The notes under the pieces are model-generated. The model made no database searches, was not told the DNA's origin, and worked only from the letters and a program-made list of their open reading frames with translations. Source: Pirellula sp. (GTDB taxonomy: Bacteria > Planctomycetota > Planctomycetia > Pirellulales > Pirellulaceae). From it: a stretch of 37,819 bases of DNA. Below are positions 8,828-17,203 of this stretch, piece by piece (position 1 is the first letter of the stretch; the number at the start of each line of letters is the position of its first letter). Made by a program: the position numbers and the translations under genes. The DNA lies in NCBI GenBank assembly GCA_025459355.1, contig JALOQS010000007.1, positions 1 through 37,819 of the forward strand, given 5' to 3'.

Positions 8828-11116
8828 ATGAACGCATTTACCTACCAACCCCCTAGGTTTCTTGTCAAAAGATTCTTTCGAGTCGTAATCGCATGTTTGT
8901 TGCTCGCGAATGCCACTTGGGCGCAGGATTCTGTTCCGACGAATCGAGAGAACATTGAATTTGAGAATCACATCCAGGCGGTGTTATCTCGGAGCGGTTG
9001 CAATATGGGAGCATGCCACGGAGCGTTAGCTGGCAAAGGTGGTTTTCGGCTTTCGTTACGAGGTTACGATTCGACCACCGACCATTTCAATATCACGCGT
9101 CAAGATCGCGGTCGGCGTATCGACTTATCGAATCCGGCCGAGTCACTTTTGCTGATGAAAGCGACGGGAACGGTTCCTCACAAAGGTGGTGTGCGGTTAC
9201 AAAAAGACAGCGATGACTACCGATTGTTAGAAATGTGGATTGCGTCCGGAGCTATTGGTCCTCGCCCCACCGATCCGAAAATCGAAAGAATTGAAGTCTC
9301 CCCGTCAGATGTGAGTTTGTCCATGCACGACACACAACACATCACGGTGAGAGCGATCTACACCAACGGCAGGAGCGAGGATGTCACTAATTGGGCTAAA
9401 TTCACTTCAACCGATGAAGCCATAGCCGCTGTTGATGAGCAAGGAAAAGTTACCATCTTAGGGGCTGGCGAAGGAGCGGTATCCGTTTGGTTTTCTAGTA
9501 AAATCGCACTTGCTAGCATCAGAGTTCCCTTTGCGACAGATACGAAGATCGCTGAGGTAGACCGTTTTCGCGCGCCGCAAAGCGATGTTAGCCAACTCGA
9601 TAGAATCGTCTCAAATCATTTAGCCTCCCTCGGTCTCGAGCCATCTCCTATCTGCAGTGATAGTGAGTTCATTCGCCGATCTTCGCTTGACGCTACAGGC
9701 TGTCTACCGTCGGAGGAAGCGGTCAAAGCGTTTCTCGCTGACACATCACCAGATAAGCGCAGCCGATGGATCGACCAACTCTTGACCAGTCCAAGCTATG
9801 TCGATTATTGGACCTATCGATGGAGTGATTTACTAACCTTAAACAGCAATTTGCTCCGTACTGACGGTATGAAAGCGTACTATCAATGGATACGAAGTAG
9901 AGTCGAAAACAACACTCCTTGGGATGATTTTGTTCGCGAGATTGTGACCGCTCGGGGAGAAGCTTTGCAAAATGGTGCGACCAATTTCTATGCGATCAAT
10001 CAAGATCCAGAGAGTATGACCGAAAATGTTTGCCAAGCGTTTTTGGGTTTATCGATCGGTTGCGCAAAATGCCACAATCATCCGCTCGAAAAGTGGACCA
10101 ATGACCAGTACTATGCCATGGCTAACATGTTCGCACGCGTTCGAGCCAAAGGTTGGGGTGGCGAGGTTCGAAACGGTGATTCCGCGCGAACAGTGATGGT
10201 GGCTGATCGTGGCGATTTGATTCAACCCCTGCGCGGGATACCTCAACCGCCTGCTCCGCTCGATGGCACACCTTTAGATCCTAACGATACGGCCGATCGA
10301 CGCATTGCTCTAGCCGATTGGATGGTGTCTCGCGACAACCCTTATTTCACCAGAGCCATCGTTAATCGCATTTGGGCGGCTTACTTTGGAGTTGGGATTG
10401 TTAATTCGGTGGATGATTTGCGTTTGAGCAACCCCGCCAGCAATGAAGCGTTGATGGATTACCTTTGCCGTGAGCTAGTCGCGATGGACTACGATCTAAA
10501 ACGATTCATGCAATTGATCATGAACTCGGAAACGTACCAACGAAGCAGTGAATCGAACGATCGAAACATCAATGACAAGAAGTATTTTTCCCGATATTAT
10601 CCTCGCAGGTTGATGGCAGAAGTAATCCATGATGCCATCGTTGACATTACGGGTGTTCCCTCCGTCTTTGACCGCATCGCTTATTTGGGTGGTGATAAAA
10701 CTCCGACCACTTTTTACGCCAAAGGAACCAAAGCGATTCAGTTGTTTGATTCGAGTGTAGAAAGCGGATTTCTTCGAACCTTTGGTCGCAATCAAAGACG
10801 GATTACGTGTGAATGCGAGCGAAGCGATGAGCCTAGTATCATCCAAGTCTTGAATCTCAACAACGGCGACACGCTCAATGAAAAGCTTACTGCATCGGGT
10901 GGGATAGTCGACCAACTTTTAGAAAAGCATGGGGCTAATCATTCTGCGATCATCGAGTCGGCTTATCTGCGATGTCTTTCACGATACCCAACCGAATCAG
11001 AACAGCGTGCCATGCTCGACGAATTTAGCAAAGTTCCATCGGCTGAACAAAGAGTGTTCTTGGAAGACTTTCTTTGGAGTTTAATGACCTCGCGCGAATT
11101 CTTGTTCAACCACTAA
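8828..11116 (+). CDS. BIG2 + DUF1549 + DUF1553 domain protein (planctomycete cytochrome-like)
   Basis: Signal peptide; 'SRSGCNMGACHGALAGKGGFRLSLRGYD'; BIG2-like 'IERIEVSPSDVSLSMHDTQHITVRAIYTNGRSEDVT'; DUF1549 'GCAKCHNHPLEKWTNDQYYAMANMFARV'; DUF1553 'ADWMVSRDNPYFTRAIVNRIWAAYFGVGIV'. Confidence 0.92.
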   Translation: MNAFTYQPPRFLVKRFFRVVIACLLLANATWAQDSVPTNRENIEFENHIQAVLSRSGCNMGACHGALAGKGGFRLSLRGYDSTTDHFNITRQDRGRRIDLSNPAESLLLMKATGTVPHKGGVRLQKDSDDYRLLEMWIASGAIGPRPTDPKIERIEVSPSDVSLSMHDTQHITVRAIYTNGRSEDVTNWAKFTSTDEAIAAVDEQGKVTILGAGEGAVSVWFSSKIALASIRVPFATDTKIAEVDRFRAPQSDVSQLDRIVSNHLASLGLEPSPICSDSEFIRRSSLDATGCLPSEEAVKAFLADTSPDKRSRWIDQLLTSPSYVDYWTYRWSDLLTLNSNLLRTDGMKAYYQWIRSRVENNTPWDDFVREIVTARGEALQNGATNFYAINQDPESMTENVCQAFLGLSIGCAKCHNHPLEKWTNDQYYAMANMFARVRAKGWGGEVRNGDSARTVMVADRGDLIQPLRGIPQPPAPLDGTPLDPNDTADRRIALADWMVSRDNPYFTRAIVNRIWAAYFGVGIVNSVDDLRLSNPASNEALMDYLCRELVAMDYDLKRFMQLIMNSETYQRSSESNDRNINDKKYFSRYYPRRLMAEVIHDAIVDITGVPSVFDRIAYLGGDKTPTTFYAKGTKAIQLFDSSVESGFLRTFGRNQRRITCECERSDEPSIIQVLNLNNGDTLNEKLTASGGIVDQLLEKHGANHSAIIESAYLRCLSRYPTESEQRAMLDEFSKVPSAEQRVFLEDFLWSLMTSREFLFNH

Positions 11117-11141
11117 CGGATACCTTATCTAAAGGAAGAAT

Positions 11142-11981
11142 GTGTTACGGAATATGTTATCCCGCAGACGATTTCTAATGGGTAGCGCGTCCACTGCGGG
11201 CCTATCGTTGTTGGGCTGGACTTACTTTGTCGAGCCTCGGTGGCTGGAGATAACTCAAAGCGAGTTACTGGTTCCGAATTTGCCCGACAGCTGGGCAGGA
11301 AAACGATTGCTTCACATCAGTGATTTGCATGCGGGCAAAGTCACCACCAGTTACTTGCAAAAAGCCATTCGAATCGTCAATGAACTGGATGCGGATCTGC
11401 ACGCATTTACCGGTGATTTCATCGATCAAACGGGGGGCATTGAAGAACTTAAAAAAGTGCTGCATGATTACCGCCCGGCCAAACTGGGCTCGTTCGCTTG
11501 TTTGGGAAACCACGATTACGGGCAGGGTTGGTGGCAGGTCGAAGTGGCTGATCAAGTCACTGAGGTCGTAAGCCAGCGAGGCGTGGAGGTCCTGCGGAAT
11601 TCCCGATTCGAACGTGATGGTCTGCATTTCCTCGGGATTGACGATATGTGGTCGCCGAGATTTCAACCTACGGAATCTTTACAAGACTGGGATGCCGCTA
11701 ATGCCAGTCTTTGTTTGTGCCACAACCCAGACGTCTGCGATCTCCCCATTTGGGAAAATTTTCGAGGAGCAATTCTTTCTGGGCATACGCACGGTGGTCA
11801 GTGCAAGCCACCTTTTCTGCCCCCACCAATCTTGCCCGTGAGGAATCGACGATACACATCGGGGGCCTTTTCTTTGGACGCGACCCGCTCGCTCTACATA
11901 TCGCGAGGTGTAGGCCATTCGATGCGAGTTCGATTCAATTGCAGGCCGGAGATCGCGGTACTGACGCTAAAGCCATCTTAG
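11142..11981 (+). CDS. Tat-signal metallophosphoesterase (YkuE-like)
   Basis: 'SRRRFLMGSASTAGLSLLGW' twin-arginine signal; 'LLHISDLHAGK..FTGDFID..CLGNHDYG..LSGHTHGGQ'. GTG start preceded by AAGGAAG. Confidence 0.92.
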   Translation: MLRNMLSRRRFLMGSASTAGLSLLGWTYFVEPRWLEITQSELLVPNLPDSWAGKRLLHISDLHAGKVTTSYLQKAIRIVNELDADLHAFTGDFIDQTGGIEELKKVLHDYRPAKLGSFACLGNHDYGQGWWQVEVADQVTEVVSQRGVEVLRNSRFERDGLHFLGIDDMWSPRFQPTESLQDWDAANASLCLCHNPDVCDLPIWENFRGAILSGHTHGGQCKPPFLPPPILPVRNRRYTSGAFSLDATRSLYISRGVGHSMRVRFNCRPEIAVLTLKPS

Positions 11982-13315
11982 TTCTTTTGCGGAACAATGA
12001 CTTCTGGCTTTAAGGACTCGACTTGGATGTAGGCTGGGATGCTCGCTGGCACCGCGGGTTGGGAGGCTGTGCTTTGAGAGAGTTGATCTGTTGCTGATTC
12101 GGCACCGTTTGCAACAATCTTGGAATCATTCCAGAGCTCCGTGATATCCACCTCCAGAGTTCTTAGCATGTCGAAGACCACTGGCTGAAGGTCTTTGACG
12201 TTATAGGCCAAACTAACGACTCGACCGCCGCGAGCAATGTTGAGGCCGACAAAGTTTCCATCGATATCAACAATTGGCCCCCCGCATTGATGGGGCAGCA
12301 ACACCGTATCGTGTTGCATGACATTCTTAAAACCGGTGGCTCTCGAACTGATCTCGCCGTTGACTTCCATTTCGGTGCTGTCAAAGAGTGAGCTGGTGAG
12401 ATCCATCATCTGAGCTCGGAACGTCATCTTGCGACCATCTCGATCACATGTCAGTGTGGCGTGTTGACCAGCTGTGATCGACCTTAAGTGATCAAGAACG
12501 CGAGCTCGATTGGGGAGTTCAACTCCGTCGACGGCTTTAATGACATCACCCACCTGAACTCCGGCGCGATCCGCACCGCCGCCATCGACCACACTTTCGA
12601 TTAAAGCCCCATTTTGACCTGCCGGGGCCTCACCCAATCGAAGTCCGAGAACGGGTCGCTCAGAAGGAACGTTTCGTTTCGTAACGCTCAAAACGCCGAC
12701 ATTAAGAGGAGTCGATCGAATATTGGTACTTACTAGCCATCCACCCAGTGGCACATCGACCTTGGGATTGAGAACGACTGGTTGCAAACCTTCTCGTTCG
12801 ATCTTGAGAATAGCTAAATCAAGATCTACTTTTCTTAGAACGGTCGATCCGATGGCTTTGGTGCCATCGAACAATTTGACTTCGCATTGATCAGGGACTT
12901 CACTCGATTTGGAAACAATCCAACCGCCGGAATGAACGATGGCTCCCAACGCAACTTGACGATTCCCGTTCAAGATCTGAACGGTCGATTTCCACGCATT
13001 GCCTACTGAATCGCGAAATGCTCTGAGGGTTTGGTAGTGGGTTTTGGTATGACCGCGACCACTAAGCACTCCCACTTGATCGCCAACACTGTACCCCTGT
13101 TGAACCAACAACGATTTACCGGATGACTCGTTTGAATGACTTTGCGAGGCATCGTCATCCGTTGCAAGCGTTGAGCCAGAACCCTCTGCCGAGTAACTAA
13201 CCAATGTAACAGCTGGGTTAAAATCCGATGGGTCAGAAGGTCTTACATGACAGACACAAAACGAAATCAAGGCCGAGGCCAAAGCAACGCGAGCATGTCG
13301 GTTAATCCGTTTCAT
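11978..13315 (-). CDS. Degenerate HtrA/trypsin-like protein (predicted pseudoprotease) with an internal PDZ domain
   Basis: ORF track begins at a TTG (13342); ATG (MKRINRHARVALASAL) at 13315 is more likely. Trypsin-like blocks 'ALGAIVHSGGWIVSKSSEV', 'DLDLAILKIE', 'DTVLLPHQCGGPIVDIDGNFVGLNIA'; PDZ 'GALIESVVDGGGADRAGVQVGDVIKAVDGVEL' lies between them. Confidence 0.85.
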   Translation of the reverse strand: MKRINRHARVALASALISFCVCHVRPSDPSDFNPAVTLVSYSAEGSGSTLATDDDASQSHSNESSGKSLLVQQGYSVGDQVGVLSGRGHTKTHYQTLRAFRDSVGNAWKSTVQILNGNRQVALGAIVHSGGWIVSKSSEVPDQCEVKLFDGTKAIGSTVLRKVDLDLAILKIEREGLQPVVLNPKVDVPLGGWLVSTNIRSTPLNVGVLSVTKRNVPSERPVLGLRLGEAPAGQNGALIESVVDGGGADRAGVQVGDVIKAVDGVELPNRARVLDHLRSITAGQHATLTCDRDGRKMTFRAQMMDLTSSLFDSTEMEVNGEISSRATGFKNVMQHDTVLLPHQCGGPIVDIDGNFVGLNIARGGRVVSLAYNVKDLQPVVFDMLRTLEVDITELWNDSKIVANGAESATDQLSQSTASQPAVPASIPAYIQVESLKPEVIVPQKN

Positions 13316-13507
13316 GTAGCAATCCTCAATTCTATTCTGCAATCACTCTTACGAATTTAGCAAGCAACCGTTCCGACGACCCTTGCGATAAAACGGCCCA
13401 AAACTGTGTGACCCAAGTTAACGCAAGAGTTTATCCAGTATAGGCACTGTCGATCCCCTAGGATAGCAAATTCCCGTGCGGAAATGGTCGCTACGCCCAT
13501 CGAGATC

Positions 13508-13535
13508 CGCCGAAACCGTGTCGCCGAAACTGTGT
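13508..13535. repeat. Two tandem 14-bp copies of CGCCGAAAC[C/T]GTGT
   Basis: 13508-13521 cgccgaaaccgtgt and 13522-13535 cgccgaaactgtgt (13/14 identical). Confidence 0.8.
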
Positions 13536-13567
13536 TCGGTGTCCTCTCGGAGTCGCGGGCCATGTAC

Positions 13568-14740
13568 CTAATTTTTGGAGCCGATGATCATTCGAAGACG
13601 CATTCTTTTCGAGTCTCTTTCGATCTCAACCCACACCGAGTCACCAGGCACCATTGAATCCACTGCGTCCTTGAGTTGTTGGAATCTAGTGATCTCGTTT
13701 CCATCAAATTTCACGACGACGTCACCGGATCTCATCCCCGCACGAAAGGCAGGAGTGTCTCGCCCCACTTCTTGAATCAAGCACCTACCGTTGCTGTCTT
13801 CATCACGAGCCCCGGCGACTCCGATAAATGGCTGAAAACCTGGCAAAGCACCCCAAACCTCACGACTGATCAACCGTTCGTGGTTGTTGTAAAAAACCTC
13901 GATTGGTACGTGCATGTTTTCTTCAACATCGACACCAATGCGGCTGTGAATGCCGATCAGCTTACCTTCCAAATCAAAGAGTGGACCGCCACTATCGCCA
14001 CCGATAAGTGGGCAATCCGTAACCATGGTCGAGTCAATCATTTTTAGCACCCGCCCCACCCGAATCACAGCAGGGCGATCCGACTGCCAACCGCCAGGAT
14101 GTCCGACTGCGATCACCCACGATCCGTTTCGTAAATCGTTAGATCGCCCCAAGCTCGCGTGAGGCCATGGCTGCTTTGGGTCACTGAGCGGTGTCGTAAT
14201 CTTTACAACTCCTGCATCCTCGTTTCGGTTCAACCCCAAGGATTCCCCGTCAACCCTCGTTCCGTCATGAAGCGTGATTTGAATTCGTTGCGAAGCCTTT
14301 CCAGCGACGTGTGCTGCGGTCAAGATGTAACCATCTCCGCTCACGATTACGCCACTCCCCTGAGTGTTACCGTGCTGCAGATTGACCGTGACCAAGGGCA
14401 ATAGCTTGGATAAACTCGCCTGTTGCTTTTGAAGAATCACAAGCTCGTTTTTGTCGCGTGGATCAGCACCCAAGGCGAGCGACCTCAATGCGTCTGGCAA
14501 CGGAATCTTGGTCGTGGCCGATGGACTGTCTACTATCGTGGAGAAATAACTGGCTACTGCTGGCTTGGCTGAGGTTCTCGACTGCGATTGCCCCTCGCCA
14601 AGACGCTCCTGACCCAATACGGTGTTCGTTGAAAGCGCGAATGCGAGAACCGACGTGAAACAAAAGAGAGCTATCACTGCGGTATTACGGAATGTGGCTA
14701 TGAGGCGGGATGGGCAATCACCATACTTCCTAGCTATCAT
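13568..14740 (-). CDS. HtrA/Deg-like serine protease with C-terminal PDZ domain
   Basis: Complete triad motifs: 'GSGVIVSGDGYILTAAHVAG', 'NRNEDAGVVKI', 'GGDSGGPLFDLEGKLIGIHS'; PDZ 'RCLIQEVGRDTPAFRAGMRSGDVVVKFDGNEI'. Confidence 0.93.
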   Translation of the reverse strand: MIARKYGDCPSRLIATFRNTAVIALFCFTSVLAFALSTNTVLGQERLGEGQSQSRTSAKPAVASYFSTIVDSPSATTKIPLPDALRSLALGADPRDKNELVILQKQQASLSKLLPLVTVNLQHGNTQGSGVIVSGDGYILTAAHVAGKASQRIQITLHDGTRVDGESLGLNRNEDAGVVKITTPLSDPKQPWPHASLGRSNDLRNGSWVIAVGHPGGWQSDRPAVIRVGRVLKMIDSTMVTDCPLIGGDSGGPLFDLEGKLIGIHSRIGVDVEENMHVPIEVFYNNHERLISREVWGALPGFQPFIGVAGARDEDSNGRCLIQEVGRDTPAFRAGMRSGDVVVKFDGNEITRFQQLKDAVDSMVPGDSVWVEIERDSKRMRLRMIIGSKN

Positions 14741-14940
14741 GTTTCACTTTCCACTGATCTCGAGACAAAGATCTACTTCAAACGGCACAGCCGTCCCAAT
14801 CCGACTTCGAAAACGATTATTCGCTAAGCATAGTCAAAATGAAACCCACCAACTTTAAGAAAAATCCAAAACATTTGGAAACGGATGGACACCGGAGAAG
14901 CGTTATGCCGATTGCTCGGAATCAACCACAGAGGTAAATC

Positions 14941-15864
14941 ATGCCAAAGAGGCTAATTGTAGGGTGCGGTTACGTAGGATTTCCAGCGGCGAAACGGTGG
15001 GTCGAACAGGGGGACGAGGTTTTTGCTATCACCAGGCGGCCCGAGTTTTGCCTGGAACTCGAAAGGGCTGGTGTTCGGCCTATTGTTTGGGATTGGTACG
15101 CTGCTTGGGACCAAAACCAGCGACTGCTCGATTTCGTAGGTGGTCAATTATCAACGATTCTGATATCGGTCTCTCATGCTCAGGTGCCAAATCGCCCTCC
15201 CGAACGTACCCACGTTGATGGATTGAACCAACTTGCGGTTGCCTTGTACGGGAATAGCAATCCGCCCCATGCTGGGACCTTTTCTTCGTTGGGTGATTCG
15301 ACGAAATGGGTCTACCTTTCGACCACGGGGGTTTTCGGAAACGGATCGGATGGTGATTGGCAGGACGAAGACAGCATCGTTTCTCCGCTCCGCCCCGGTT
15401 CGATTGCAGCGAAAGAGGGAGAGGGTTGGATTCGCGAACACATCGACTTGAAGAACCGACTGATTCTTCGCCCCTCGGGAATTTATGGTCCTCTTCGAGT
15501 CCCCAATTGGCGGGCGATTCGAGACGGTGTTCCTCTGGCGACCCATCCTGATTCGTTTGTCAATCTGATTCATCTCGCCGACTTGGTCGATGTGATTTTG
15601 GAACTCTCCTCGAAACAAACGACGTACGATCTGTATTGCGTTTCCGATGGCAATCCGCCTAGTCGCCAGGAGTATTATCAACACATTGCCAAATTAGGTG
15701 GCTATCGTGAACCAATCTTTGCACCGGAGTCGTCTACCGCCAACTCACGCTCCGATTCGAATAAGCGAATCAGTTCCCAACGATTGCTTCAAGAATTGCA
15801 GAGGCCACTGGTTTTTCCGACGTACCGCGAAGGACTCGAAAGTTTGTTGTCTGAGTTAACTTGA
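14941..15864 (+). CDS. NAD-dependent epimerase/SDR-like protein (YeeZ-like)
   Basis: 'RLIVGCGYVGFPAAKRWVEQGDEVFAITRR', 'VYLSTTGVFGNG', 'ILRPSGIYGPLR'. Confidence 0.85.
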   Translation: MPKRLIVGCGYVGFPAAKRWVEQGDEVFAITRRPEFCLELERAGVRPIVWDWYAAWDQNQRLLDFVGGQLSTILISVSHAQVPNRPPERTHVDGLNQLAVALYGNSNPPHAGTFSSLGDSTKWVYLSTTGVFGNGSDGDWQDEDSIVSPLRPGSIAAKEGEGWIREHIDLKNRLILRPSGIYGPLRVPNWRAIRDGVPLATHPDSFVNLIHLADLVDVILELSSKQTTYDLYCVSDGNPPSRQEYYQHIAKLGGYREPIFAPESSTANSRSDSNKRISSQRLLQELQRPLVFPTYREGLESLLSELT

Positions 15865-15895
15865 AATACAACCAGCCAAGAAGACATCTAGAATT

Positions 15896-17182
15896 ATGAA
15901 CCAGATCCATAAACACAAAGCCATCGTCGTCGGTGCGGGATTGTCAGGACTTATTGCCGCTCGCGAGCTCCAGCAGAGCGGTTGGCAAGTCACCGTCCTG
16001 GAGGCACGGAATCGCGTTGGTGGACGCATCCAAACCGATTGCGTCGATGGGTTTCTTCTGGATCATGGCTTTCAAGTTTATTTGACGGCTTACGAAACAG
16101 CAGGCCATGAGCTGAATCTGCCTGAACTCGGGTTGAAGTGCTTTCCTGCTGGCGCTCTGATTCAATTCCGGGGTAAACGATATCGAGTTGGCGATCCCAT
16201 GCGATGTGAGTTAACCCAGGCCTTGGGTCAACTCTTCACGACAGCCATCGCACCGATTGGCACGGTTTCGGACAAATGGAAACTGCTTCAATATCAGAAT
16301 CGAATCACACGCCTGTCCGAACAACAGGTTTTCCTAGAGTCACGTGTACCTGCACTGGATCGACTTAAACAGCTCGGATTCTCCGACGTCATGATCGAGC
16401 GATTCTTTATTCCATTCTTTCGCGGCATATTCCTGGATTCCAATTTTGATATCGCCTCGGACCGATTCGACTTTGTATTCCGCGCGTTTAGCTCCGGATT
16501 TGCAGCATTGCCCAAATGCGGTATGGGAGCCATCCCTCATCAGATCGCATCGGAGCTACAAAACGGCAGTATCCACCTCAATAAATCTGTCGCAAGCGTT
16601 AAGCCACGTATGGTGGTAACATCCGATGGGCAAGAGATACATGGCGATGCCATTATCGTTGCGACCGAGGAGCCATGTGCCAACCGATTACTCGCCTCGT
16701 TCCTCGCTCAGTCCAGCGTTCCCGCCCCTCCTAACAGCACCGCTTGCGTGTACTTTGCGGTCAACAATCCTCCGCTCCGAGAATCGACCCTCGTGCTTAA
16801 CGCGGACCGAATCGGGCCAATCAACAACCTATGCTTTCCAAGCTTTTGCCAATCATCCTACTCGTCGGACCACCGCGCGTTATTAAGCGTGAGTACAGTG
16901 GGAATCCCATCGGAACAAGGAGATGCACTGGTGTCGAGTGTCCGTGAACAACTGGTGGATTGGTTTGGCCAGCAGGCGAATTCATGGCAGCACTTGAAGA
17001 CGTATTTGGTGCCGTATGCTCTCCCTTCACAATCCGTGGCTGCTTTGGCACGAACGCCGACCATTCGCGTTGCAGAAGGGATCTATCGTTGCGGCGATTA
17101 TTGCAGATCTGCTAGCATCGAAGGGGCGATTCAAAGCGGTTTAGAAGTGGCAGGCTGTATTCAACGCGAACTCATGGTCTAA
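15896..17182 (+). CDS. FAD-dependent oxidoreductase (flavin amine oxidase/protoporphyrinogen oxidase-like)
   Basis: 'KAIVVGAGLSGLIAARELQQSGWQVTVLEARNRVGGRIQTD' dinucleotide-binding motif; C-terminal 'IYRCGDYCRSASIEGAIQSGLEVA'. Confidence 0.92.
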   Translation: MNQIHKHKAIVVGAGLSGLIAARELQQSGWQVTVLEARNRVGGRIQTDCVDGFLLDHGFQVYLTAYETAGHELNLPELGLKCFPAGALIQFRGKRYRVGDPMRCELTQALGQLFTTAIAPIGTVSDKWKLLQYQNRITRLSEQQVFLESRVPALDRLKQLGFSDVMIERFFIPFFRGIFLDSNFDIASDRFDFVFRAFSSGFAALPKCGMGAIPHQIASELQNGSIHLNKSVASVKPRMVVTSDGQEIHGDAIIVATEEPCANRLLASFLAQSSVPAPPNSTACVYFAVNNPPLRESTLVLNADRIGPINNLCFPSFCQSSYSSDHRALLSVSTVGIPSEQGDALVSSVREQLVDWFGQQANSWQHLKTYLVPYALPSQSVAALARTPTIRVAEGIYRCGDYCRSASIEGAIQSGLEVAGCIQRELMV

Positions 17183-17203
17183 GAAAGAGACTCCAATCAT
17201 AAG

